Assembly: GCA_012959275.1 (NCBI GenBank)
Contig: DUDM01000058.1
Location: 367-61,153, forward strand
Source: Candidatus Poseidoniales archaeon
GTDB taxonomy: Archaea; Thermoplasmatota; Poseidoniia; Poseidoniales; Poseidoniaceae
Length of the DNA: 60,787 nucleotides
Reading direction: 5' to 3'
Below are positions 45,930 to 53,785 of this stretch, piece by piece. Below the pieces are notes generated by a model. That model was given only the letters and a program-made list of their open reading frames with translations. It had not been told where the DNA came from and did no database searches. A program made the position numbers and the translations under genes. Position 1 is the first letter of the stretch; the number at the start of each line of letters is the position of its first letter.

Positions 45930-46406
45930 TTGTCACGCAGTGGCTGGCGAAAAGAAAATGCATGGTGGCAGGAAGGGCTTCAATTCACATGTATTGAAGG
46001 CTGTGGAAAATGCTGCAATGAACCGGGTGGTATCGTTAATCTCTCTGTTGAAGATGCAAAAAAGTTGGCTCAATATTTTGAGATGACAACGAGTGATTGG
46101 TTAGAACGGGATTGTGTTCGTAAATTGGATGGCAAATGGGTCTTAAGAAGTAAAAAATCAGATGGTATCTGCATTTATCTCGATACAGAGATGAGTTGCA
46201 CAGTTTATTCGGCTAAACCAAATCAGTGTTCGGCATTCCCTTGGTGGGGTGAAAATTTGCGCAGCGAAAGAACTTGGAAAAAGACTGCTCGCACTTGCCC
46301 GGGTTTAGAAATTCACGAAGCGCCCATTATTCCTGGAGAAATTATTAGCAAGTGGGTAGAAGCAGATAGGCACTCGTCCAAAGGCTTTCGACACTTGCCA
46401 GAATAA
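45930..46406 (+). CDS. YkgJ-type CxxxCxxCC metal-binding protein
   Basis: A 158-residue protein of the YkgJ/zinc- or iron-chelating family (PF03692): C-I-E-G-C-G-K-C-C-N near the start, then C-I-Y-L-D near 75, C-T-V-Y-S-A-K-P-N-Q-C-S-A-F-P, and a last Cys in A-R-T-C-P-G. These cysteines would bind a metal or Fe-S cluster. The only in-frame start near the conserved part is a TTG at 45930, immediately after the AAA+ stop. The position implies translation coupled to the DUF835/AAA+ pair, so it may be a third component. Confidence 0.8.
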   Translation: MSRSGWRKENAWWQEGLQFTCIEGCGKCCNEPGGIVNLSVEDAKKLAQYFEMTTSDWLERDCVRKLDGKWVLRSKKSDGICIYLDTEMSCTVYSAKPNQCSAFPWWGENLRSERTWKKTARTCPGLEIHEAPIIPGEIISKWVEADRHSSKGFRHLPE

Positions 46407-46542
46407 AGTGACTTTCCTGCTGCGCGGGTAGGATACACTTGGTGCATTTGCCACACCTTCTTGAAATTAAAAGCATCAAACTCAACAAATATGCACCGTG
46501 CTTATACCAAAGAGGCAAGTCGGCGGGTGCGAGGCAAGGAAT

Positions 46543-47712
46543 ATGTCAGATGATAGAGATTCTAAGAAGGTGCTTTTGGAACTCACGGAAGAACATCTTG
46601 ACATCGGTATGCGGGGCATTCCAGTTGGTACCTGCAGAACAAGTTCGGTCAGTCCTGACGGAGGTGTTCATTACGTTGGCTACCCGATTGCAGCGGTAGC
46701 AGATAAGGACCCTGAAGATATTGTCTTCCTATTGTTCAACAAAAGGTTGCCTACTGAGGAAGAATCCATCGCATTTCGAAAAGATTTGTTTTCGAGAGCA
46801 ACAATTCCTAATGGTTTAGTAAATATGCTTGAGAACCTTCCCCGTGATGGCCATCCGATGGATTGGTTATCAATCGGAATTCATGCTCTTGGCATGTTGG
46901 GTAAAACCGAAGATTGGGAGGAGGATGCACTCAACCTTATTGCCCAAATGCCTTACTTGATGGCTGCTATTTTCAGAATCCGAGGAGGAAGGAGTGGAAG
47001 TTTGCCAGATGTTGATCCAAATGTCGGAATGGTTGAGGCATTTGTTGCAATGCTTGAACCTGAACCTGAGCAAGTCGCAAACATGGTCAAAGTTTTACGA
47101 ACATTTTTGGTGTTACACATGGACCATGGAGGAGGGAATCTCTCAACCTTTACCGGTAAAGCAGTCGCCAGCGGTCATGCTGACCTTTATGCATCAATGG
47201 CAGCAGCAATGAATGCTCTTTCAGGACCACTTCATGGTCGAGCCAATCAATCATGCCTTGAATTCGTTCAGAGAATCGGCACAAATGATCCAAAAAAGGT
47301 TGAAGAATTCGTCAGGACTGAATTAGCCGCTAAAAGACCAATATATGGTTTCGGCCATGCTGTCTTAAGGGTCGAAGACCCAAGGGCAACCTTCCAATTT
47401 TTATTAGGTGAGAAAATTTGCCCAGATGATGAATACTTCAGTATCATCCGAACTCTGCGAGAAGTCGCTCCAAGAGTGTTGAGGGAGAATCCGAGAATTA
47501 GTAACCCGAATGCAAATGTCGATATCGCATCTGGTACATTGTTAAACCATGTCGGCTTCAAAAAACCATCATACTATACCACCTTTTTCGGATGGGCAAG
47601 AGTGGTTGGAATTGGGGCTCAAATTGTCGATGAACGAACCATCGCACGCAATGGGAAGGGTATTCCAATCTATCGACCAAAGTACATTGCAATAGAGCAA
47701 GAATTAAAGTGA
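46543..47712 (+). CDS. gltA: Citrate synthase, mitochondrial-like type
   Basis: A 389-residue citrate synthase, the first step of the TCA cycle. Catalytic residues are His231 in G-P-L-H-G-R-A-N-Q, His272 in G-F-G-H-A-V-L-R and Asp327 in N-V-D-I-A-S-G. G-H-A-V-L-R-x-x-D-P-R is the form found in eukaryotic mitochondrial enzymes, while most bacteria have G-H-R-V-Y. Other similarities are N-Q after the first His and the Y-Y-T-x-x-F-G near the end. ATG 46543 (M-S-D-D-R-D-S-K) has an AAGGA-like site; the frame starts earlier at 46498. It is a single-gene unit. Confidence 0.92.
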   Translation: MSDDRDSKKVLLELTEEHLDIGMRGIPVGTCRTSSVSPDGGVHYVGYPIAAVADKDPEDIVFLLFNKRLPTEEESIAFRKDLFSRATIPNGLVNMLENLPRDGHPMDWLSIGIHALGMLGKTEDWEEDALNLIAQMPYLMAAIFRIRGGRSGSLPDVDPNVGMVEAFVAMLEPEPEQVANMVKVLRTFLVLHMDHGGGNLSTFTGKAVASGHADLYASMAAAMNALSGPLHGRANQSCLEFVQRIGTNDPKKVEEFVRTELAAKRPIYGFGHAVLRVEDPRATFQFLLGEKICPDDEYFSIIRTLREVAPRVLRENPRISNPNANVDIASGTLLNHVGFKKPSYYTTFFGWARVVGIGAQIVDERTIARNGKGIPIYRPKYIAIEQELK

Positions 47713-47741
47713 TTATTTGTATTTCTGTGAAATGCTTGTAT

Positions 47742-49490
47742 TCAGGCTTCTTCCGCCCCACCACGCTTAATGGCATCTTCTTGCTTTGCTACTCTTGTTC
47801 CTTCTTCAACATCCACCCAGTGCATCATAGCAGTACCAACTAGAATCAAAAGAAGAATCGAAAATACAGCGACTCTATCATCCATAGTTGTGGAAACTAG
47901 GAAGTAGACCCATGGGCCAATTACACTCGCTGCTTTGCCAATGAAACCGAAGAATCCAAAAAATTCTGTGGCTCTAGTTTCGGGAACCATCATCCCGAAT
48001 ATTGAGCGAGCCAAGGCTTGACTTCCACCCATCACAATTCCCACTCCCAGTCCAAGGAAAAGCCATTGGCCATCAATTCCAAGACTCAAAGGCTTCCAAA
48101 CATTTTCTCTCAATGTTTCAGGCCAAGAATCCATTGTACCTTCACCAATTTGACTTGGGTGTTCTTTGCCATAAACTCGCTTTGGCCCAACTCCATCAGA
48201 AGCAGGCCCATCGGCGATGAAAAGCGTAAATTCAGTATCTTCGATAGCCGTAGATAAAAGTAGGATTTCGGAGGCGTTAATGCTAACTCCATTAGCAAGA
48301 CCCCATGTAGAATTCCATTTCCTATGAACTCCATCATCTTCCAAGTCTAACTCATGACCATCTATCACTGAAATCTCGTAAGTTTGGCCACTTTCGACCC
48401 AATTTGCACGATAGATGAAATCCTCTTCTGCATCGGGCTCTAATGCACAAAAACCTGTAGCCATAGAAATAATCAAACACCAACCTACCAAACTGACTAT
48501 CAGGGCTTTCTTGGTAGTGGTTTTTTCTGCCAAACGACTGAAGGCCATGGCGCTTGGGGCCGCAACAAATTGAATCATCAATATAACTACCATATTGGTA
48601 ATCATTGAAACACCGAGCACATCCCCTCCAAATGCTCCAGCGATTGCAAGCACTGTTTGAATTCCATCATTGAACATCAAGAAGGCGATTAAGTAAATCA
48701 CCAACATCTTGAACTTGGTCAATTCTCTAAATGTCTTCTTCAATTCCTTGAAAGCCATCTTAGTGATAGCAGCGGCTCTCATGCCCGTAATTGCATCTTT
48801 AATGACTGGTTCAGGAACATGCCTGAAGGTATAAACAGAAAATCCCCACCACCATATTCCAACTGATGCTAAAGATAACCTAATCATCAAATCAGAATTA
48901 TCAGTTGCCATCAGCAGGCCAAGATGAACCGCTAGTAATAGACCGCCACCAATGTAGCCATAGGCGAAACCGCGACTGCTGATATCATCCATCAATTCTT
49001 CATCTCCCATATAGGGGAGTAAAGCATTGTAAAACACATTGGCACCAGCAAAACCGGTATTCGCAACGAAGAAACAGAGTAGCAAAAATAACCAGTCATA
49101 ACCTCCAAAAAGGGCCGAAAAGAACATCATTACCGTTGCGCCTGCACCAACAATTGTATAGACTTTCAATAATTTCATCTTTATTTCCATTCGGTCTGCG
49201 ATAATCCCCAAAAGAGGAGATGATAATGCTACCAATAGGGTGGAAAAACCAACTACGAATGCCCACATCCCACTAGCAGAAAAGTTAGCAAAGAAAGAAT
49301 CTGGATTGTTTTTTAGAAATGTATTAATCAATGCCATAGCATAGATAGGAAGGATTGCAACTGTTATGCTCGTTGAAAAGGCAGAATTAGCCCAATCATA
49401 GACACACCAACCCTTGATTTTTTGCTTCTGTTCATCGGGGAGCCCCTTCATTTTCTGCTTAATGCTGACTGCGGTAGTTGTCTCAGTCAT
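47742..49490 (-). CDS. UMF1/Atg22-family MFS transporter with extracytoplasmic insertion
   Basis: A 582-residue MFS protein with about 12 membrane segments. The UMF1 family signature near the N-terminus is W-C-V-Y-D-W-A-N-S-A-F-S-T. Between membrane segments in the second half there is an insertion of about 130 residues (A-L-E-P-D-A-E-E-D to L-G-I-D-G-Q) with N-x-S/T sequons, expected outside the cell. A later conserved stretch is G-G-S-Q-A-L-A-R-S-I-F-G-M-M-V-P. Atg22-like members move amino acids, but the substrate is not clear. ATG 49490 is preferred to the TTG at 49502. Confidence 0.82.
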   Translation of the reverse strand: MTETTTAVSIKQKMKGLPDEQKQKIKGWCVYDWANSAFSTSITVAILPIYAMALINTFLKNNPDSFFANFSASGMWAFVVGFSTLLVALSSPLLGIIADRMEIKMKLLKVYTIVGAGATVMMFFSALFGGYDWLFLLLCFFVANTGFAGANVFYNALLPYMGDEELMDDISSRGFAYGYIGGGLLLAVHLGLLMATDNSDLMIRLSLASVGIWWWGFSVYTFRHVPEPVIKDAITGMRAAAITKMAFKELKKTFRELTKFKMLVIYLIAFLMFNDGIQTVLAIAGAFGGDVLGVSMITNMVVILMIQFVAAPSAMAFSRLAEKTTTKKALIVSLVGWCLIISMATGFCALEPDAEEDFIYRANWVESGQTYEISVIDGHELDLEDDGVHRKWNSTWGLANGVSINASEILLLSTAIEDTEFTLFIADGPASDGVGPKRVYGKEHPSQIGEGTMDSWPETLRENVWKPLSLGIDGQWLFLGLGVGIVMGGSQALARSIFGMMVPETRATEFFGFFGFIGKAASVIGPWVYFLVSTTMDDRVAVFSILLLILVGTAMMHWVDVEEGTRVAKQEDAIKRGGAEEA

Positions 49491-49550
49491 GCTGCTCTCC
49501 AAGCCTTGATGTACACCTCCAACAAATGAGTCTTCTGCTCAGCGTCCGGC

Positions 49551-50639
49551 TTGAGGTTCAATAACAAGACCCTGCATCAAATACCCGTTGATGGAATGAC
49601 TTGGAGTCAGCCGACGGAGAATAGTGTCGCTTCTTTAGCCGAAGGCATAGAAAGATTCGATGGCGTTGAATTAGACCTCAGATTAACCTGTGACGGAGAA
49701 TTAGTTCTACATCATGATAGAGAACTAGCAGTTCAAGGCACCACGCAATTCGTTGAGGATTGTACTTTAGATGAAGTGAAATCCCATGGCTTTGACTCCT
49801 TTGATGACTTAATTTCCAACCGTCAATTTCTCAAATCATGGACCGAGGAAGCGAAATTTGTTTGTCTTGAATTGAAAGTCCCTCACCCTGCTTCAAAGGC
49901 AGGAGGAGGATGGATGAATGCAAAAAAACGGGTAACTCATTTGCAGACTATCATGGAAAATACAATAGAAAAAATCTCTAGTGCAGAAATTGACCCCAAT
50001 AACACTGTTTTCTATTCATTTCATAGTAAGGTTAACCAGGTTAACAATAAAATCGGGGGAGGATGGAATGCCTCTTCCCTAAGACCAGTTGTACCCCCAT
50101 ATGGCTCAGCATTTGTTCAAAAACTAATTTCATTACCTCAATTCATCTTTAATCCCTTATCGCGCCTGATTAGGCGTCAACAAAATTCAGGTTCCAAACT
50201 ATTACCCGTCGCCATAGAATATTTTGAAGGTTGGACGCGCCACCTTCCACTCGGTAGAGCTGGCTCACTACAAGGAAAAGGCCTCCAAAGATTTAACCGA
50301 TTGAGAAAGGGGTTGCCTGTTGTCGTTTGGCAAGTTGAAGAACGTCATGAAGAAATCCTACTCAATGCTGGGATGAGCCCGTTGACAGATGATGCTGACC
50401 CTTCCTCAGAGATTAGGAAAGATGGAACAAAGAGAAAATTCAGGCCTGCAACTATGCCCAACTCCAAGACGCCTTGGCATGAATTGAATGATTCCGAAAG
50501 AAAAGAACATATCTCAGAATGGAGGAAAAAGTGGAGTTGGGGAACTAGTCTTGACGTATTATCTAATCAATCAAGCAGCACTAGCCTCCCTTGGCAATCC
50601 ACTAGAATGCTTGGCCACCGAGGTTGTGGCAAAAACTAA
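49551..50639 (+). CDS. GDPD-type phosphodiesterase, apparent circular permutation
   Basis: A 362-residue protein related to glycerophosphodiester phosphodiesterases. The family's second strand onward is in normal order: P-T-E-N-S (Glu23), V-E-L-D-L-R-L-T-C-D-G (Glu40, Asp42), L-V-L-H-H-D (His55), C-L-E-L-K, Y-S-F-H-S-K, and V-V-V-W-Q-V then L-T-D-D near 275. The first-strand motif that should precede P-T-E-N, H-R-G, is missing at the N-terminus and is found at the very end as L-G-H-R-G-C-G-K-N (His356). The start is a TTG at 49551; the first ATG is 49596. It is divergent from the MFS gene and overlaps the convergent tatC by 4 bp. Confidence 0.75.
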   Translation: MRFNNKTLHQIPVDGMTWSQPTENSVASLAEGIERFDGVELDLRLTCDGELVLHHDRELAVQGTTQFVEDCTLDEVKSHGFDSFDDLISNRQFLKSWTEEAKFVCLELKVPHPASKAGGGWMNAKKRVTHLQTIMENTIEKISSAEIDPNNTVFYSFHSKVNQVNNKIGGGWNASSLRPVVPPYGSAFVQKLISLPQFIFNPLSRLIRRQQNSGSKLLPVAIEYFEGWTRHLPLGRAGSLQGKGLQRFNRLRKGLPVVVWQVEERHEEILLNAGMSPLTDDADPSSEIRKDGTKRKFRPATMPNSKTPWHELNDSERKEHISEWRKKWSWGTSLDVLSNQSSSTSLPWQSTRMLGHRGCGKN

Positions 50640-51445
50640 GTTTTTGAAGCACTGAATATTTTGTCTATTAACAATGCAACTTCAAACAATAAAAGCATTG
50701 GTGCAGCCACCAAAATCATCGATAATGGGTCTGGGGGGGAAAGCAATGCACCCATCACAATCGAGGCAAACCAAACATGCTTACGGTGGTTCCTGATAAC
50801 CCTTGATTCAACTGCCCCTGAACGTATTGCAACTAGAGTAACAAGTGGAGTTTGAAAGGCGATAAGGCCGGCAAAACACAAATTGATAATGAAGCCAATG
50901 AAGGCTGATAATCTCCAAGTTGTATCAAGTCCAGCAGCAGCAGCATCAGAAGCAAGGTACTCCAGTACCAAAGGAATGATGAAACTCAAAGTCCACCATT
51001 GAGAAAGGATTACCAAAAATAAGATTCCAGTCAGAGTCAATAATACAGCCAAACCGGGTTTAGGGATTTCCAAGTCTGCCTCGGCGATTCTTGCCTTCAC
51101 TGCTGGATGACGGAATCCATTCAAAGATGCATCGATAACCAATAATATAAAACCGATTGAGAGGCCAGCGAATGCAGCGATTCTAAGTTTTAATGCTAGC
51201 AATTCAATCGGGGAAAGGATGACTACATCGGTGCCTTCTGGAACAAAGCCCGAACCTTCAACCAACCATGAAATCACGGTGCCTGCGAATGGAAATGCCA
51301 ACATAAATCCAAACAAAAAAAGGCTGAATAGAATATACATTCTGTTCTTCAAATGATGACGGATGGATACTAATATCTGCCCACCGGGGCTTTCGAGTAA
51401 ATCCCTCGTGGAATCCTCAAGACTTTGCTCCTCTGGAACAGCCAT
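50636..51445 (-). CDS. tatC: TatC, core of the twin-arginine translocase
   Basis: A 269-residue protein with six hydrophobic segments and the TatC pattern: S-I-R-H-H-L-K-N-R near the first segment (matching H-L-x-E-L-R-x-R), a Pro-rich G-F-V-P-E-G-T-D-V-V-I-L-S-P-I-E-L, and A-L-L-S-P-P-D-P-L-S-M-I-L-V-A-A-P near the end. It exports folded proteins with twin-arginine signals. The ATG at 51445 is used; a TTG precedes it. No tatA was recognised; the neighbour at 51487 is a membrane protein of unknown role. The 3' end overlaps the GDPD gene by 4 bp. Confidence 0.88.
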   Translation of the reverse strand: MAVPEEQSLEDSTRDLLESPGGQILVSIRHHLKNRMYILFSLFLFGFMLAFPFAGTVISWLVEGSGFVPEGTDVVILSPIELLALKLRIAAFAGLSIGFILLVIDASLNGFRHPAVKARIAEADLEIPKPGLAVLLTLTGILFLVILSQWWTLSFIIPLVLEYLASDAAAAGLDTTWRLSAFIGFIINLCFAGLIAFQTPLVTLVAIRSGAVESRVIRNHRKHVWFASIVMGALLSPPDPLSMILVAAPMLLLFEVALLIDKIFSASKT

Positions 51446-51486
51446 CAAGTCAACCGGAGCAGGTAGTTCACATCAAATCGACGGAA

Positions 51487-52374
51487 TCAATCTCCTAAGG
51501 AAGGTAGGCTGGGGAGGCTGGGTAGAGAAGGAAGTGATGGAAGTGAAGCAACAACAACTTCTTCCTCCTCTTCAACTTCTGGAAGTTTTGGCAAAGCAGG
51601 AGGGGTTGGAGGCAATGGGATTGGCTCATCAAGAATTGCTTCTGGGATAACACCGGGTTTTGAGCCGGATGAAAACACATCCATTCCGCCACTCACCATT
51701 CTCACTACTGGCTCTTGTACATCCTCAGGTTCATTGAGTTCAATGGACTCTTCAATTAACTCGCCAATATCGGATTCATTATTCTCGGTTTTAGGAAGGG
51801 GAACAGGAGTGGTTAAAGGAACATATTCTGTTGGCAATAAAACTTCTCCTTCGATCTTAGGGTTTTCAGCAACTACTCTTGCCGCCTCTTCTCCGAACTC
51901 ACCCTTCGATAAAGCACCCAATGCACCGCTGATTGCATCTTCACTCTGAGCTGCCATCTCATCAACTATTCCAGCCACAATCGACGCAGTAGTTGGATTG
52001 ATTGTGGTTGAAGTGGACGATATTGAAATTGCTTGGGATTCCATCGCTAAGCGCATGCTCTCTTCGTCTCCAGCATCTGGAACATGCATTTGAGGCCGAA
52101 ATCTTTGGCCCCACCATCCGGCCATAAAACCACAAGCAGAGAGAAAAAGTAAAGCCCAATCTTGAACACTGTAGGTGTGTTTTGAGCCCCAGATTACTTG
52201 GCCGCTGGCATCACCAAATAAGTCAATTAAGAAAGGGAGGCCATAGAATTTCATTCCCCAATGGCCTGGCCAAGGGGCGAAATGGATGTTTACAATTGTG
52301 AAAAACAATAACATGCCGCCAATCCAATGACCAACCATCCCAACAAGGGGATTGCGTCGCTCTCCCTCTATCAC
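51487..52374 (-). CDS. Membrane protein with Ser-Leu-Pro repeat tail
   Basis: A 295-residue protein starting with GTG. Two hydrophobic segments (W-I-G-G-M-L-L-F-F-T-I-V and A-L-L-F-L-S-A-C-G-F-M-A-G-W-W-G) flank an aromatic loop. The rest is a long acidic, Pro-rich region ending in six S-L-P-type repeats (S-L-P-S-L-P-S-L-P). It precedes tatC on the same strand by 41 bp. No family is recognised. The membrane hairpin and low-complexity tail could be a scaffold; this is speculative. A GTG start is used; ATG 52338 would cut off 12 residues. Confidence 0.6.
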   Translation of the reverse strand: MIEGERRNPLVGMVGHWIGGMLLFFTIVNIHFAPWPGHWGMKFYGLPFLIDLFGDASGQVIWGSKHTYSVQDWALLFLSACGFMAGWWGQRFRPQMHVPDAGDEESMRLAMESQAISISSTSTTINPTTASIVAGIVDEMAAQSEDAISGALGALSKGEFGEEAARVVAENPKIEGEVLLPTEYVPLTTPVPLPKTENNESDIGELIEESIELNEPEDVQEPVVRMVSGGMDVFSSGSKPGVIPEAILDEPIPLPPTPPALPKLPEVEEEEEVVVASLPSLPSLPSLPSLPSLGD

Positions 52375-52417
52375 GTCTGATGCACCAACCTCATCCCTTC
52401 ATCAATCCTTTCCATCA

Positions 52418-53293
52418 TCAACGAGAGAGTTTTTCAGCAGCATTAACTGTATTTGACATTAACATAGCGATAGTCATCGGACCGACTCCCCCTGGAACAG
52501 GAGATAGTATAGACGCTACTTCTGAAACATCCGGATCGACATCTCCAGCAAGAGACCAACCTCTTTCTCGAGAAGTATCTTCAACTCGGTTTACACCTAC
52601 ATCAATAACCACTGCGCCATTTTTTACCCAGTTATTCTTGACCAATCCGGCAACTCCTACAGCCGCAATTAAGACGTCTGCTTGTTGACAATGTGATTCA
52701 ATGTTTTCAGTTCTACTGTGAACAATAGAAACTGTGGCGTTACTGCCTTTTGCAGCCAACATCAAGGAAAGAGGCATTCCGACAATTCTACTTCGACCAA
52801 TTACCACGGCCCGCTTTCCAGTCAAATCCACATTTGCCCATTCTAGCATTCGCATAACACCTGCAGGAGTGCAGGGTAAATGACCATCCATACGTCCTTG
52901 AACTAAGCGTCCAAGGTTCACAGGATGGAAACCGTCAACATCTTTGTTAGGGTCTATCATATCTGTCAAACTCAATTCATCTAAGTCATCTGGTAAAGGT
53001 GATTGAACGAGAATACCATGGACAGCATCATCAGCATTTAGTTTTGAAAGTAAATCCCTCAATTCGATTTCAGAAGCATTTGCGGATAAAGAATGTCGAG
53101 TTGAGACGATTCCTAATCGTTCACATGCTCTCTCTTTTGCGCCAACATAAATCTTGCTCGCTGGATCTTCTCCAACGATGATAACAACCAAGTGAGGATT
53201 GACTCCTTTTGATTTCAAAGATGAAATCCGTTCTTTCAAATTAGCCTCGACATTCTCCGCACATGCCTTACCGTCAAGACTCTTTGCGGCCAT
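52418..53293 (-). CDS. folD: FolD, methylene-THF dehydrogenase/cyclohydrolase
   Basis: A 291-residue bifunctional enzyme that interconverts methylene-, methenyl- and formyl-THF. The active-site Lys is in Y-V-G-A-K-E-R-A. Other marks are L-V-Q-S-P-L-P, the Rossmann motif V-I-G-R-S-R-I-V-G-M-P, and the C-terminal P-V-P-G-G-V-G-P-M-T. ATG 53293 is chosen (a GTG at 53299 is the frame start). It links the folate pool to metF in the methyl cycle. It is divergent from the tRNA-Thr gene. Confidence 0.94.
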   Translation of the reverse strand: MAAKSLDGKACAENVEANLKERISSLKSKGVNPHLVVIIVGEDPASKIYVGAKERACERLGIVSTRHSLSANASEIELRDLLSKLNADDAVHGILVQSPLPDDLDELSLTDMIDPNKDVDGFHPVNLGRLVQGRMDGHLPCTPAGVMRMLEWANVDLTGKRAVVIGRSRIVGMPLSLMLAAKGSNATVSIVHSRTENIESHCQQADVLIAAVGVAGLVKNNWVKNGAVVIDVGVNRVEDTSRERGWSLAGDVDPDVSEVASILSPVPGGVGPMTIAMLMSNTVNAAEKLSR

Positions 53294-53376
53294 GCTCACG
53301 CCACTAACAATTCTCTCTTGACCCTACCGCACAATCCGTTTACTTCAAAAACGCCTTTCACCGCCCCTTGGCCACA

Positions 53377-53449
53377 GCCTGTGTTGCATAGCTGGTAGTG
53401 CGGCGGATTTGTAATCCGCAGGCCGGGGGTTCGAGTCCCCCCGCAGGCT
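53377..53449 (+). tRNA. tRNA-Thr(TGT)
   Basis: A 73-nt cloverleaf can be drawn: acceptor GCCTGTG with CGCAGGC (one G-U), D arm GCAT/GTGC, anticodon stem GCGGA/TCCGC with loop TTTGTAA (anticodon TGT, 53410-53412), 5-nt variable loop, T stem GGGGG/CCCCC with loop TTCGAGT, and discriminator T. No intron and no encoded CCA. TGT reads ACA codons and also, by wobble, other ACN codons, giving threonine. Immediately downstream, copies of the tRNA 3' end restart a tandem array. Confidence 0.93.
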
Positions 53450-53706
53450 CTTTGATTATTGGTGATATTAGCAAGCATGCTAAGTATCGCATTGCACACA
53501 ATGCTCAACCCCCGCAGGCTCTTTGATTATTGGTGATATTAGAAGCATGCTAAGTATCGCATTGTGTACAATGCTCAACCCCTGCAGGCTCTTTGATTAT
53601 GGATGATATTAGCAAGTCTGCTAAGCGCGTGTGCGTCTGCATTGACAAATAATGTTCAGCACACGCTAAGTATCGCATTGCGTACAATGCTCAACCCCTG
53701 CAGGCT
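53442..53706 (+). repeat. Tandem array that reiterates the tRNA-Thr 3' end
   Basis: The tRNA's last 8 nt (CGCAGGCT) plus the following CTTTGATT recur at 53513, 53583 and 53699 (the last two begin TGCAGGCT). This gives three units of 71, 70 and 116 bp and a partial fourth. Each unit has two hairpins: TTAGCA/TGCTAA and GCATTG/CAATGC (53489-53504 in unit 1). The second stem is invariant while the loop changes (CACA, TGTA, CGTA). Unit 3 is longer because it holds the 45-bp element. The gene-free gap 53450-53822 consists of this array, then two hairpins before the next gene. Confidence 0.85.
53626..53670. repeat. 45-bp hairpin element, copy 2
   Basis: A 45-bp sequence inside the third tRNA-derived unit. 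It is bounded by the direct repeat GCTAAG (53620-53625 and 53665-53670), exactly where units 1 and 2 have only one GCTAAG. It forms an 8-bp outer stem (GCGTGTGC 53627-53634 with GCACACGC 53659-53666) and a 4-bp inner stem CATT/AATG. Compared with copy 1 at 18699, stem pair C-G becomes T-A and two T-G pairs become C-G or T-A, while the apical loop is different. It could be an insertion, or the array could have lost it from two units. Confidence 0.75.
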
Positions 53707-53744
53707 CTTTGATTTCTGAAGAATTGGGTATTGTGTGTTGTCCT

Positions 53745-53761
53745 CGCCCCCTAAGGGGGCG
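53745..53761 (+). promoter_or_regulatory. Perfect GC-rich hairpin upstream of the surface-protein gene
   Basis: CGCCCCC-TAA-GGGGGCG, a 7-bp stem with 3-nt loop, lies 61 bp before the ATG at 53823. It is followed at 53786-53801 by a second hairpin, GGGGT-TCGGTG-ACCCC. No T run follows, so a simple terminator for the tRNA transcript is not indicated. It may be an operator, a leader hairpin or an mRNA-stability element for the surface protein. Confidence 0.5.
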
Positions 53762-53785
53762 TGGCTTTGGATGCCTACATTGATA

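Noticed and set aside
46439-46699. Plus-strand 86-residue frame before and within citrate synthase
   Set aside because: It overlaps the clearly conserved citrate synthase start in another frame and has no motif.
50600-50640. Frameshift or truncation of a second GDPD domain after the C-terminal HRG
   Set aside because: Directly after the stop comes the intact end of tatC on the other strand, with no GDPD-like sequence in any frame, so no second domain exists here.
53296-53508. Minus-strand 70-residue frame across the tRNA
   Set aside because: It covers the tRNA gene and the first repeat; the amino-acid pattern follows from tRNA complement and has no homology sign.
53442-53706. CRISPR array
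   Set aside because: Repeats are contiguous 70-bp units without unique spacers of constant size; they begin with the tRNA 3' end, and no cas gene is nearby.
53377-53720. Attachment site of an integrated element
   Set aside because: tRNA 3' ends are classic att sites, but the repeat spacing is only 70-116 bp, and no integrase or cargo is in the window, so an integrated element is not supported.
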